The position numbers were made by a program, and so were the translations under genes. Positions 27,732 through 37,133 of a stretch of 64,000 nt of DNA are shown piece by piece (within the stretch, counting starts at the first letter, position 1; each line of letters starts with the position of its first letter). The stretch is from JAEINY01 sp942490535 (lineage in GTDB: Bacteria > Bacteroidota > Bacteroidia > Bacteroidales > Marinilabiliaceae). The notes under the pieces were generated by a model. It searched no databases. It worked only from the letters and a program-made list of their open reading frames with translations, and was not told the DNA's origin. The stretch spans positions 1,054,001 through 1,118,000 of the forward strand of contig CALNXQ010000005.1 of NCBI GenBank assembly GCA_942490535.1, written 5' to 3'.

Positions 27732-28071
27732 AGCAATAGTTAAGATAATTTTATATAAATGTACGAAAAGTGGGGGAATCAAATTGTATAGAATATAAAG
27801 AAAATGAGGGAATCGGCTCCTTTGTTTCAAACAGCATGGGATGACCTCCTTGCATTTGGGGTGTATTGGTGCTCATGGCTGGGGAATATGTGTTTGTACG
27901 AAGGGGCTGTACCTTTCTTCTTGAGGATGCTTATTTATGTTTTACAGTCCCTTAAATGAACAGTCAGGAATACTCATCATTGAGTATAGCCAAGCTTTCA
28001 TTCAAGGTTTAACTTGCATTTGATTCAAACGTGATGATAAGTGATTGGGGTATAAACTAATTCGAAACGTT
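27732..28071. other. Divergent intergenic region between alpha-2-macroglobulin and TonB-like genes
   Basis: 340 bp with no gene seen. It must hold the promoters of both flanking genes. On the minus strand TTTG and TACATTTA occur 16 nt apart near 27740-27790, a weak match to the phylum's promoter. A short palindrome (ATACTC/GAGTAT) sits near 27970-27987. Confidence 0.35.
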
Positions 28072-28830
28072 ATGAAACGGGTAATAGTAATTTTAATGGG
28101 ATGCCTGATGGCGGTTAGTCTTTTAGCGCAGGAAGAACAATCGCGTCAGCTGAAAGAAACGAAGGTGGAACCACCACGGTTTAATAAGCCGATGGAAGAA
28201 GAGAAGGTAGAGGTGATTAAACCATCTCCTATTTGTTATTACATGCAGGAAGAGTTGGAATATCCGGAAGTGGCAGGCGGATACTACAATGAGGGTATTG
28301 TAGGGGTTGAATTTACAGTGGAACCAGATGGCTCCTTATCAGCTTTTATGGTGACAAATCCGGTATCTCCGGAATTGGATCAAGCTGTCATTAGTTGTTT
28401 GAGGGAGACCAATGGCATGTGGATTCCGGGCAAAGTTAACGGTCAATATATGGCGATGCAGAAAGTGGTGTATGTGAAATTTGATATTCCGGGTAATCCA
28501 TCACATGCTGAAATGGCCACCCATTTCTATAAGAGTGGAACCGATTTATACCATCGTGCACTGGCCTGGACAGATGAAAATTCTTTGCATGCGCAACGTA
28601 GAGCTAAAAGGGGTTTCAATAGAACATTGAATACTTTGGCCCAGGCATTGAAGTATAGTCCGGACGAACCTTCAGTTATTTTTTGGCAGGCTGCTACTTA
28701 TGATCAGCAAGGTAATGAAGCGATGAAGAATAAAAAAATTGAAAAATACCTGGAGATCATTAACACCACTGGATATGAAAGAGTACCAGAGGAAGAGCTT
28801 GAGTTGGCAGTTGTAATTAAAGGTAAGTAG
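28072..28830 (+). CDS. TonB C-terminal-like periplasmic protein
   Basis: 252 residues from the ATG at 28072 (KRVIVILMGCLMAVSLLAQ signal). Residues of about 75-155 match the TonB C-terminal fold: GIVGVEFTVEPDGSLSAFMVTNPVSPELDQAVISCLRETNGMWIPGKVNG. The N-terminus is a cleavable signal, not the usual TonB membrane anchor with a Pro-rich spacer, so it may not transduce energy. The C-terminal 90 residues are helical (TPR-like: QALKYSPDEPSVIFWQAATYDQQGN). Ends shortly before a terminator. Confidence 0.75.
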   Translation: MKRVIVILMGCLMAVSLLAQEEQSRQLKETKVEPPRFNKPMEEEKVEVIKPSPICYYMQEELEYPEVAGGYYNEGIVGVEFTVEPDGSLSAFMVTNPVSPELDQAVISCLRETNGMWIPGKVNGQYMAMQKVVYVKFDIPGNPSHAEMATHFYKSGTDLYHRALAWTDENSLHAQRRAKRGFNRTLNTLAQALKYSPDEPSVIFWQAATYDQQGNEAMKNKKIEKYLEIINTTGYERVPEEELELAVVIKGK

Positions 28831-28887
28831 CAGTGACGATATTAATTGAGCATTATGCAGAATTGTTCATGAATCAGCTTGACAGAG

Positions 28888-28925
28888 TAAACCGTCTGAA
28901 TGTAAATTAAGGCGGTTTATTTTTT
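28888..28925 (+). terminator. Rho-independent terminator after the TonB-like gene
   Basis: 9-bp stem (TAAACCGTC at 28888-28896 with GGCGGTTTA at 28911-28919, one G-T pair), then six T. It separates the TonB-like gene from the PAS-LuxR gene at 28932. Confidence 0.75.
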
Positions 28926-28931
28926 GGAACG

Positions 28932-29702
28932 ATGGTACAGTCTTTTTCATACAATGATTTGATTCAGTATATTCGAACCTCGGTTACGCCTCGCAACCAG
29001 GGACGAGGTATTCATGCAGATGAAAAGATGTATCCCGACCAGGGACACTTTTCTTGCTTGTTAGGCCAGTTCTTTCACCTGTCTCTATTCCCGGATTTTA
29101 AGTTGGACTACCTATCGCCGAGTGTAAAGAATGTATTGGGTTATGAAGCCTCCGAACTCAATCAGCGGCAATTATATCAGCTCATTCATAAAGAGGATCG
29201 GGCTGTTGTGTATTTAGCGACAAAAAAAATGATTGAACTGATGGCAGCGCATCTCTCGGAGATGACACCACTAAAAACAGTTTTTTCCCTGACCTTTCGT
29301 ATGTACCGGAAAGATCGATCGGTCGTTCACCTTCTCAACCACGATTGTGTTTATAAAAAGTCGGAGGATAGCACCACCTGGAAAGGACTCTCAGTTTGTA
29401 CTGATATCACCAATGTGAACGCATCCAACAAAGTGGAAATGGGCGTGATGAATTATGGTGATTCTATAGACTTTCAGTTTCCGGATGAAGAGCTGAAAAA
29501 CCTCGCCCACTTTTTTACTCCACGTGAACAAGAGATACTATCCTTATTGGTTGCTGGTAAAAGTAGTGCTGAAATCGGCGAACTCTTATGTATCAGTCGT
29601 CACACGGTAGATACCCATAGGCGTCACATGCTGGCCAAATCTCACCTTTGTAATACCGCTGAATTGGTGGCGTTTTCTTTGCAAAATAGTTTGATGGAGT
29701 AA
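28932..29702 (+). CDS. PAS domain - LuxR-type HTH transcriptional regulator
   Basis: 256 residues. Residues of about 50-165 form a PAS fold (LSPSVKNVLGYEASELNQRQLYQLIHKEDRAVV..., then FRMYRKDRSVVHLLNHDC). Residues of about 193-253 form a GerE/LuxR helix-turn-helix (FTPREQEILSLLVAGKSSAEIGELLCISRHTVDTHRRHML). No receiver domain, so the PAS domain probably senses a ligand or partner directly. The target genes are unknown. The next gene is a chemoreceptor 209 bp downstream. Confidence 0.9.
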   Translation: MVQSFSYNDLIQYIRTSVTPRNQGRGIHADEKMYPDQGHFSCLLGQFFHLSLFPDFKLDYLSPSVKNVLGYEASELNQRQLYQLIHKEDRAVVYLATKKMIELMAAHLSEMTPLKTVFSLTFRMYRKDRSVVHLLNHDCVYKKSEDSTTWKGLSVCTDITNVNASNKVEMGVMNYGDSIDFQFPDEELKNLAHFFTPREQEILSLLVAGKSSAEIGELLCISRHTVDTHRRHMLAKSHLCNTAELVAFSLQNSLME

Positions 29703-29911
29703 TACCTTATTCAAAATATTTGACGGTTTCTGGGGGTGTTAATGGGTTTTAAGATTTTCAGTTCTTGAGATATCGGTTGATGTGTTAATGAATATTAAAA
29801 TTCTGTACGAATATTCCAATGAATCATCTGTTTTATGTTTATTTTAGCAGCGTTGAATAGTTCGGATTTAGTTTTGATGCCTCATCAAGGCTCCATCAAA
29901 AAGATAAATTT

Positions 29912-31789
29912 ATGAATATGAAATACCGTACAAAACTGGTAATCTCGCTGGTTGGGACTTCTGCATTGGTCTATTTTCTTGTGTTCACGTTCTTTATCAC
30001 CCGTTATCGGATGGAGTCGCTGGAAGAAAGTAAGGCCAGGTTGAATTTGGAAGTGGAGCGTCACGGATATGCCATTTTGAATGATTTAAACGTGGATATT
30101 GGTATCACCCGGGCGTTAGCGGCTGTATTTGCGGATCATGAAGCGGTTGCGGCCAATGATATTTGGAACCATATTTCCGGAAACTTAGAAAAAGTGCTGC
30201 ATACCACTGACAATTTATTGACGGTATGGGGTAGTTTTGAGCTGCACGAATTTCAGCCGGGATATGATAAAGAGTATGGTCGCAAGTATATTTCAGCCTA
30301 TCACGAATCGGAGCAAGTGACTTCCATCGCCTACAATGCCAGTATGGAAGGAGACGATCCATCTGATCCGCATACCCAGGTAAAGCAAAATCCGCAGGAA
30401 GAGATGGTTGAGCCCTACTGGTATTCAGTCACTGAAGAAGCACACAACAAGCAACTCATTACTTCATTTATAGCACCCATTTTGAAGGGGGGGGAATACA
30501 TCGGCGTGATGGGTGTTGATATCACGCTGGAGCGTTGCCTGGCCTTTACGTCAGAAATTCAGCCTTATACCGGCAGTTATGCCTTTCTATTATCCGGTGG
30601 CGGCAAGGTCATTTCTCATCCGGATACTTCCTTTATCGACAAGCTGTATAGTGAAGTATTGCCGGAGGAAGCTCAATTGGTTGATTTCGAAAACCAGGGG
30701 CACTCGGCAGCCACTTTTTCATTGGCCTATGAAAAGGATGGTAACAAAATGTACCTTTCCTATTTTTTGATGCCTATGGGAAACTCTGCTAAACCCTGGG
30801 TATTGGCAGTGGTCACGCCCCAAAGTAGCATTATGGAAAGTGCGAACAGAACCACTTTCTATCTGGTAATTGCAGGGGTACTGGGTTTATTTTTCATTGC
30901 GGGAATCACTTTTTTGCTGGCCAGTGTTTTAACCAGGGTGATTCAGCAGGTGATTCAATTTACCCAGCAAGTGAATGAAGGCGATCTCACAGCCAGGTTA
31001 ACTTTGCATCGGCAAGATGAGTTGGGAATGATGGCAAAGGCATTATCTCAAATGGTCTATTCCATTAACATGGTGGTTAAAGAAGTTCAATCCACCAGTT
31101 TAAGCATTAGTACCGCCGGTGGTTTCTTACGACGTAATTCCAAGCGCATGTCGGCTGATGCCACCCGGCAAGCCGCGACGGTGGAAGAAATTGCTTCGGC
31201 CATGGAAGAGATGGTTTCGAATATCCACAGTAACTCCGATCATGCCCGGCGTTCGGAGGGTATTGCGCAAGCTACTGAATCGAAGTTGCAGCAGAGCAGT
31301 TCCAAGACCATTGAAGCTGCTGGTGCTGTGAGGCAAATCAATGATCGCATTAGTGTGATTTCCGACATTGCCATGCAAACCAATATTTTGTCCTTGAATG
31401 CAGCGGTTGAAGCAGCGCGCGCCGGTGAGCAGGGACGGGGATTTGCAGTGGTGGCAGCCGAGGTGCGTAAGCTGGCTGAGAAAAGCCGCGATGCGGCCGA
31501 GCAAATCACCAACCTATCGGAGTTGACGGCCAGTGTCTCTCATGAGGCGGGAGAACAGATTTCACAGTTGCTGCCCGATATGAGTCTCTCCACACAATTG
31601 GCCAGAGATATTGCCACCTCCGGTTTGGAACAAGCCTCAGGTGCGGATCAGATCAATAGCTCCATTCAGGAGCTAAACCACATTACCCAATCTAATTCGA
31701 CTTTTGCTGAAGAATTTGCTGCCAACGCCGGAGATTTGGCCGCTGAATCCCGGAAATTGATTAAGATGGTTAAAAGGTTTAAAGTGTAA
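29912..31789 (+). CDS. Methyl-accepting chemotaxis protein
   Basis: 625 residues: membrane helix 1 (about 7-28), a periplasmic Cache-type sensor (about 35-310, with PYWYSVTEEAHNKQLITSFIAPILKGGEYIGVMGVDITLE typical of dCache), membrane helix 2 (about 314-340), HAMP (about 340-395) and a signalling domain. Its hairpin tip NILSLNAAVEAARAGEQGRGFAVVAAEVRKLA (about 490-522) contacts CheA/CheW. No che genes are in the window. Its ligand is unknown; dCache receptors often bind amino acids or organic acids. Confidence 0.95.
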   Translation: MNMKYRTKLVISLVGTSALVYFLVFTFFITRYRMESLEESKARLNLEVERHGYAILNDLNVDIGITRALAAVFADHEAVAANDIWNHISGNLEKVLHTTDNLLTVWGSFELHEFQPGYDKEYGRKYISAYHESEQVTSIAYNASMEGDDPSDPHTQVKQNPQEEMVEPYWYSVTEEAHNKQLITSFIAPILKGGEYIGVMGVDITLERCLAFTSEIQPYTGSYAFLLSGGGKVISHPDTSFIDKLYSEVLPEEAQLVDFENQGHSAATFSLAYEKDGNKMYLSYFLMPMGNSAKPWVLAVVTPQSSIMESANRTTFYLVIAGVLGLFFIAGITFLLASVLTRVIQQVIQFTQQVNEGDLTARLTLHRQDELGMMAKALSQMVYSINMVVKEVQSTSLSISTAGGFLRRNSKRMSADATRQAATVEEIASAMEEMVSNIHSNSDHARRSEGIAQATESKLQQSSSKTIEAAGAVRQINDRISVISDIAMQTNILSLNAAVEAARAGEQGRGFAVVAAEVRKLAEKSRDAAEQITNLSELTASVSHEAGEQISQLLPDMSLSTQLARDIATSGLEQASGADQINSSIQELNHITQSNSTFAEEFAANAGDLAAESRKLIKMVKRFKV

Positions 31790-31845
31790 ACAAGATCCAG
31801 GTTCATCTGTTTGGTTGGTAATAGCATGTTCAATCAAACCTTTCA

Positions 31846-33729
31846 ATGATGAAAACTGCCAGTTCCCTTGCTTTAATCCTTGGTCTTGCATTTATAACTA
31901 ATTTGAATGCTCAGAATTTAAGAATACCGGCTTCTTATAGTCAATTGTATCGTGATGCAGAGGAACGTCTTTACTACCTTCAAGATAGCCTCGCTTTTTT
32001 TGCCCATTCAGAACCTGCACGTTATATATTAAAGCAATTATTGGGCAAACCAGTGGGCACCAGGACAGGGGTGTTTTTTGATTTTGGGGCCTTTAAAGGA
32101 AGTATTACCTATGGATTGATACCCTATGGAAAAGCCCCTCATCCGCTCCCGGTGTATCGCTTCAGTGATGAACTGATTGATGGTAAAATAGCCCTGCACA
32201 TCACAAAAGATTTCCAATATCCGTTTGATTTTGTGGATTGGGTGGAAAATGAATACTGCACCCTGGGTTACCGCTTAATCGATGAAAAAGGAATGATCGT
32301 TTTTGATGGGGAAGTGGCATTGACTGGAAAAGGACCATTTCAGGTAGCACCCACTATTTATGAGGGGCCGTTTGTGAGCCAGGTGAAAAGTGATCGCGCG
32401 CTTGTGTGGTTTGAAACAACCGAAGCCGTTAATGCATCGGTTGAAGTCAATGGAAAAGTTTTTTCAGACAAAGGTCCCGTTACTCATCATGAAATTGAAG
32501 TAACAGGCTTAGCTCCTGGAACTAAATACAGCTATACAGTCCATTATGGAACCCTCCAGCAATCTTATCACTTAACAACAGCCCCCACGCCTGGAAGCCG
32601 GCAACCTTTTATGTTTGCTTATACTAGTGATAGCCGACATGCCACCGGTGGTGGTGAACGAAAGTTCTATGGCGCCAATGCCTATATTATGAAAAAAATG
32701 GCCGCCATTGCTCATCGGGAAGGGGCTGCTTTTATTCAGTTCACCGGGGATATGATTAATGGTTATCTGACCAGCAAAGAAGAACAGATGGTTCAATATA
32801 CCAACTGGAAGAAGAGTGTGGAGCCCTTCTGGCATTATATTCCTTTCTACGTAGGTATCGGCAACCACGAGGCCCTGGGTTATACCTTTGGGGATCAGGA
32901 GCGGGGATTGGTCGCTTTTGTAGATGGTTTTCCCTTTGATACCTTTTCGGCAGAAGCGGCCTTTCAGGAAGCTTTTGTAAATCCCGTAAGCAAATTGCTG
33001 AGTGAAGATGGATCCAGATACGATCCGGATCTGGATGAGATTGACTTTCCGTCCTATCAAGAGTCTGTCTATTACTACACACATGGCAACGTGGCGATGG
33101 TGGTATTAAACAGCGATTATTGGTATGCGCCAACTCTCGCGGAGAACCCCTCCACAAGCGGTGGATTACATGGATATCTCATGGATAACCAACTGAAGTG
33201 GCTGGCTAAATCCCTAAAAAAGTTGGAGAAGGATGGGACCATTGATCATATTTTTGTGACGCACCATACGCCGGCTTTTCCCAATGGGGGGCATAGCCGG
33301 GACGATATGTGGTACGGTGGTGATAATGAGAAACGTCCCGTTATTAATGGGCAACCTGTTGATGTGGGAATTATTCAACGGCGGGACGAATATCTGAATA
33401 TTTTGATTAATGAAAGTGAAAAAGTAGTGGCTATCTTAACCGGTGACGAGCATAATTACAACTGGCTCAAATTGACCGATGAAGTCCCCATCTATCCCGA
33501 TGGTTATGCCTATGAAAAGTTGATTGTATCCCGCCCTCTTTATCAGATTAACAATGGTGCTTGTGGCGCCCCCTATTATGCGCAGGAAAAATTACCCTGG
33601 AGTAGTTTTACCCGGTCATTTAGTGTCGAAAATGCCGTTTGTCTGTTTTATGTCGATGGTGATCAGATCACCATGAAAGTGGTTAATCCGGATACTTTGA
33701 ATGAGATTGATGTGGTCAGGTTGAGATGA
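31846..33729 (+). CDS. Secreted metallophosphoesterase, purple-acid-phosphatase-like
   Basis: 627 residues with a signal peptide (about 1-23, NLNAQ). A fibronectin-like N-terminal domain (about 180-245, ALVWFETTEAVNASVEVNG ... GLAPGTKYSYTVHYG) precedes the calcineurin-like catalytic domain. Metal-binding motifs: TGDMINGYL, GIGNHEALG, VTHHTPAFPNGGHSRDD and LTGDEHNYNWL. It should hydrolyse phosphomonoesters or diesters outside the cytoplasm. A monocistronic unit as far as can be seen. Confidence 0.9.
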   Translation: MMKTASSLALILGLAFITNLNAQNLRIPASYSQLYRDAEERLYYLQDSLAFFAHSEPARYILKQLLGKPVGTRTGVFFDFGAFKGSITYGLIPYGKAPHPLPVYRFSDELIDGKIALHITKDFQYPFDFVDWVENEYCTLGYRLIDEKGMIVFDGEVALTGKGPFQVAPTIYEGPFVSQVKSDRALVWFETTEAVNASVEVNGKVFSDKGPVTHHEIEVTGLAPGTKYSYTVHYGTLQQSYHLTTAPTPGSRQPFMFAYTSDSRHATGGGERKFYGANAYIMKKMAAIAHREGAAFIQFTGDMINGYLTSKEEQMVQYTNWKKSVEPFWHYIPFYVGIGNHEALGYTFGDQERGLVAFVDGFPFDTFSAEAAFQEAFVNPVSKLLSEDGSRYDPDLDEIDFPSYQESVYYYTHGNVAMVVLNSDYWYAPTLAENPSTSGGLHGYLMDNQLKWLAKSLKKLEKDGTIDHIFVTHHTPAFPNGGHSRDDMWYGGDNEKRPVINGQPVDVGIIQRRDEYLNILINESEKVVAILTGDEHNYNWLKLTDEVPIYPDGYAYEKLIVSRPLYQINNGACGAPYYAQEKLPWSSFTRSFSVENAVCLFYVDGDQITMKVVNPDTLNEIDVVRLR

Positions 33730-33835
33730 TAAAGGGAGGATATTCATAGCGAAGTGTAGCTTTAGAATGTTTTGACTCATCTTGATTATTTCTACCTTAG
33801 AGCTATCATAGTGAATACATTTAAAGCATTTTAGT

Positions 33836-34525
33836 ATGAAAACAATCGGATTACTGGGGGGCCTCTCTTATCTCTCAACCATTGACTATTATAAACAAAT
33901 CAATAGCATGGTCAATGCCGCATTGGGGGAACGCCATTCGGCAAAAATCATTTTAAATAGTTTAGATTATCAGGAGCTAAAAAAATATGATAATAAGGAT
34001 TGGGATAGTATCAGCGGAATTTTAGGACGTGAAATTCATAAATTGGATGGCTCCGGAGTAGATTGTATTCTGGTTTGTAACAATACGCTGCACAAAGCAA
34101 TTGATCGAATTTGCAACCAATGGCAAATCAAGGCAACTTTTTTTCATATTGTAGATTGTTTAGGCCATTTTGCGGTGGATCGAAAGCATCAAAAGCTCTT
34201 GCTGTTAGGCACGCGTTTCACCATGGAAGATGGTTTCTATGCCAATCGTTTAAGGGACTCGTTTGGATTGGATGTCATCACTCCTGATTCAGCGGAAAGA
34301 GAATCTATTCAGTTCATTATCATGCAGGAATTAGTGAAGGGCATCCTCTCAGAGAAATCAAAACAGTGGTTGTTGAAAACGATTGCGAATTATTCAGTGG
34401 ATGGGGTGATTTTGGGGTGTACGGAGTTGCCATTGATCATTTATCAAAATGATATTGCTTTGCCCATATTAAATACGGTGGATATTCATTGTAAAAAGGC
34501 GGTTGAGTTTGCGTTATTAGGTTAG
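33836..34525 (+). CDS. Aspartate/glutamate racemase family protein
   Basis: 229 residues. Both catalytic cysteines of the family are visible: VCNNTLHKAIDRI (about residue 81) and ILGCTELPLIIYQ (about residue 198), with the N-terminal KTIGLLGGLSYLSTIDYY. Members interconvert L- and D-aspartate or glutamate without PLP. Substrate is not determined here; the amino acid may feed peptidoglycan or a metabolite. It lies alone between the phosphoesterase and the helicase. Confidence 0.93.
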   Translation: MKTIGLLGGLSYLSTIDYYKQINSMVNAALGERHSAKIILNSLDYQELKKYDNKDWDSISGILGREIHKLDGSGVDCILVCNNTLHKAIDRICNQWQIKATFFHIVDCLGHFAVDRKHQKLLLLGTRFTMEDGFYANRLRDSFGLDVITPDSAERESIQFIIMQELVKGILSEKSKQWLLKTIANYSVDGVILGCTELPLIIYQNDIALPILNTVDIHCKKAVEFALLG

Positions 34526-34615
34526 ATTTAGGTTATTGGTACAATTTTTTAGCAGGACCCTGTATGAAAAACGAAATCTCCATTTATCGGCCCTACCTGA
34601 ACCAGGTTTTAAGTG

Positions 34616-34623
34616 TATCTTTG
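34616..34623 (+). promoter_or_regulatory. -7 element (TAnnTTTG) before the DEAD helicase gene
   Basis: TATCTTTG matches the Bacteroidota -7 consensus 18 bp upstream of the ATG at 34642. No clear -33 TTTG at standard distance. Confidence 0.4.
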
Positions 34624-34641
34624 CCTTTAAATTGAATAATT

Positions 34642-35883
34642 ATGAAGTTTCAGGAATTTGGTCTTGATTCCAAGGTTTTAAAGAGTATTGAGAAACTGGG
34701 ATTTAAGCGACCTACCGATATACAATATAAATCAATACCACCCATCTTAAAGGGAGAAGATGTGTTAGCCATTGCCCAAACTGGGACTGGTAAAACAGCT
34801 GCTTTTGCTATACCCATCTTACATCTGTTGCAAAAACGCCGATCTGCCAAACGCCCTGAAGGGATTCGGTGCATAGTGATGGTGCCCACCCATGAATTGG
34901 CCCTTCAGATTACCGAGGTGTTTAAGCAATTAGGAAAGCACACTTCCTTAATCATTACTTCTATTTTTGGCGGGGTTGAGCAAGAGTCGCAAATAGAACA
35001 GTTGGAGAAGGGGGTGGATATTTTGGTGGCCACACCGGGTCGTTTATTTGATTTGGTTAACCAGGGACACCTTAAGCTATGGCGTGCCGAGATTCTGATT
35101 CTGGATGAAGCCGACCACATGTTGGATCTGGGATTCATTAAGGACATCGAGGATCTGATTAAGTATCTGCCGAAAAAGCGACAGACGCTCTTTTTCTCCG
35201 CTACCATTAACCCGAAAATTAAAAAGTTAGCCTATTCGTTGGTGCATAAGCCCATTCGGATTCAGATTTCGCCAAAGAATCCGGTGGCACGAAATGTGAC
35301 GCACTCGGTCGCATTGATTGAAATGGATGATAAGCGCTATTTTCTGGAGCGCATGGTCAATGAGCATCCGGAGAGTAAAATTCTGGTTTTCGTGCGCACT
35401 AAAGTAAGAGCTGAAAGAGTCTTGAGTGCCATGCAAAGGGTAAATATTGACAGTGTGACCATTCACAGTGATAAGGATCAGAGCGAACGTAATCAGGCCA
35501 TGAAGTTGTTTAAATCGGGTGAGATTAAAATGTTAATTGCTACTGATGTGAGTGCCCGTGGGGTGGATATTCCCAATGTGGATTACGTGGTGAATTATGA
35601 CTTGCCCGAAGTGGCCGAAAATTATGTGCACCGCGTGGGACGGACCGGTAGGGGAACACAGAAAGGAATTGCCGTTGCATTTTGCAGTACAGAGGAGCGC
35701 CCCCTTTTAGTAGAAATTGAGAAGTACATTGGTGAAAATATTGAAATGGTCGCCATGGAGCAAGGCGAGTATCAGGCTACACGCGAGGCAACCATTGAAC
35801 AAATCGGTGACTGGAAGTACCTGATGCGGGAGGCGGAGCGAGAAGAGAAGGAATACAAAAAGAAAAAGAAGAAGAAAAAATAA
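34642..35883 (+). CDS. DEAD-box ATP-dependent RNA helicase (RhlE-like)
   Basis: 413 residues containing both RecA-like domains. Motifs in order: Q motif (FKRPTDIQ), AQTGTGKTAAF (Walker A, about 45-55), PTHELALQ, ATPGRLFDL, DEAD in ILDEADHMLDLGF (about 155), SAT (about 187), then ATDVSARGVDIPNVDYVVNYDLP and YVHRVGRTGRG. A lysine-rich tail of 8 consecutive K residues probably binds RNA. Monocistronic, with its own -7 box and terminator. Confidence 0.95.
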   Translation: MKFQEFGLDSKVLKSIEKLGFKRPTDIQYKSIPPILKGEDVLAIAQTGTGKTAAFAIPILHLLQKRRSAKRPEGIRCIVMVPTHELALQITEVFKQLGKHTSLIITSIFGGVEQESQIEQLEKGVDILVATPGRLFDLVNQGHLKLWRAEILILDEADHMLDLGFIKDIEDLIKYLPKKRQTLFFSATINPKIKKLAYSLVHKPIRIQISPKNPVARNVTHSVALIEMDDKRYFLERMVNEHPESKILVFVRTKVRAERVLSAMQRVNIDSVTIHSDKDQSERNQAMKLFKSGEIKMLIATDVSARGVDIPNVDYVVNYDLPEVAENYVHRVGRTGRGTQKGIAVAFCSTEERPLLVEIEKYIGENIEMVAMEQGEYQATREATIEQIGDWKYLMREAEREEKEYKKKKKKKK

Positions 35884-35890
35884 ATTCAAT

Positions 35891-35924
35891 ACTCCAGGGT
35901 CAATATTCCTGGAGTAGTTTTTTT
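35891..35924 (+). terminator. Rho-independent terminator after the DEAD helicase gene
   Basis: 8-bp perfect stem ACTCCAGG / CCTGGAGT (35891-35898, 35908-35915), 9-nt loop, followed by AG and seven T. Confidence 0.9.
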
Positions 35925-35960
35925 ACAAAAAGCTTTCAGAGTGCTTGGCGAGTGCGGCTT

Positions 35961-36650
35961 TTACAGAGAATTGTAATACGCGATTACCTTTATAAAATCA
36001 TCTTCTTGGCGGAATGTTAGTTTATTCGTCTTAATAAAAAGGGCCATTTCATCATGATGGTCTGGTAATAGTCCTAAAAGGTCTTTCTCATTTTTGATTT
36101 TAATTGGAATTTTTTCTTCTACCCCAATGAAGTAGGTTGAAGCTTTCGATTTAAATTCTGCAGGTTTGGGTTCCTGGTAAGGCTTTGCGGGTTGGGCATC
36201 AGCTAAAAAAACATGAAATTGCTTATAAAGGGTACATTTACCTTCAGTTAGAACTTCCAGGTTCCCGGTAGTAATTTGATTTTTATCAGAGAAAATCAAA
36301 TATTTAAAATGATGCCCGGCCAATTGAAACGCGGCCAATTCTTTTTGACGTGGGATGACATAATAAATTCCTTCTCGTTTCAATTCCATTTGATCGTGAT
36401 AGATATTGTACCGGATCGTAAGCCCTTCTATTTTTTGAGCATTTAGCAAAATCAGCGCGCAACTATTTTCATCAAAATCCAGGTAGGGTGATCCTTTATA
36501 ATTCTGATTATTATTGAGGTGTTCACCTTCTGCGAATTTCTCGAATCTGAAGTCTTCCCAAAGTTTATCAAACTCCGGTGAGATTGGTCTTTGAGACAGG
36601 GAATAAATGGTGGAAATGAAAAGTAAGAGCAGAATTAGATTTATTTTCAT
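35961..36650 (-). CDS. Exported protein of unknown function
   Basis: 229 residues with a signal peptide (about 1-19, ILLLLFISTIYSLSQ). The mature part is beta-rich with no cysteine motif or catalytic signature that I recognise. It contains GSPYLDFDENSCALILLNAQ and a Pro/Lys-rich linker (AKPYQEPKPAEFKSK) near 155-170, then a helical C-terminal segment (KNEKDLLGLLPDHHDEMALFIKTNKL). Low similarity to anything I can name; the coding signal and signal peptide support a real gene. Converges on the helicase. Confidence 0.62.
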   Translation of the reverse strand: MKINLILLLLFISTIYSLSQRPISPEFDKLWEDFRFEKFAEGEHLNNNQNYKGSPYLDFDENSCALILLNAQKIEGLTIRYNIYHDQMELKREGIYYVIPRQKELAAFQLAGHHFKYLIFSDKNQITTGNLEVLTEGKCTLYKQFHVFLADAQPAKPYQEPKPAEFKSKASTYFIGVEEKIPIKIKNEKDLLGLLPDHHDEMALFIKTNKLTFRQEDDFIKVIAYYNSL

Positions 36651-36756
36651 AACATTTGATAGAGTGGTTTATCAAATGTATGAATTCCTATCTTCAATCC
36701 CATATGAATTCTGAAAATCATAAGCTTGGTTAACGAGTTTTAATTAGATTTTCGTG

Positions 36757-37017
36757 TTATTTCACCTCTTCATAATCAACATATTCGCCTTCTGTGCCAG
36801 TTGAACCGGAAGGCTTGTTGCGATTTACCTGTACAGTTACTTTGCCTTCTTCCTGGCGGGCTTTTTCCTGATAATGATTGGCAGCTTGCTGCTGGCGCTG
36901 TTGCATTTTTGCAAATCCACGTTTGATTAGAAAGGGCATAAAAAGTTGCCCAATAATTTTAAACAAGTAATAGAATACAAGAAGAAAGAAAATCGTTTTT
37001 AATAAACCAACCAGCAT
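36757..37017 (-). CDS. DUF4834 family small membrane protein
   Basis: 86 residues: one N-terminal membrane helix (LLKTIFFLLVFYYLFKIIGQLF), then a Gln/Lys-rich coil (KMQQRQQQAANHYQEKARQ) and an acidic end (YVDYEEVK). This is the layout of the Bacteroidota DUF4834 family. Function unknown. It lies between two minus-strand genes with 100-bp gaps. Confidence 0.75.
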   Translation of the reverse strand: MLVGLLKTIFFLLVFYYLFKIIGQLFMPFLIKRGFAKMQQRQQQAANHYQEKARQEEGKVTVQVNRNKPSGSTGTEGEYVDYEEVK

Positions 37018-37133
37018 GCTAATGTAATTTTCTACAAATATAATTGATTTGGGATAAATGACTTGCTTTTGTAGGCGTATAAAAACGGATTTGTTCGGTG
37101 CACTTATCTGGCGTACATGAGTTGTGACAGGGC

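Noticed and set aside
32572..33157. Two open frames antisense to the metallophosphoesterase
   Set aside because: Shadow frames of a conserved gene; they have no start context or domains.
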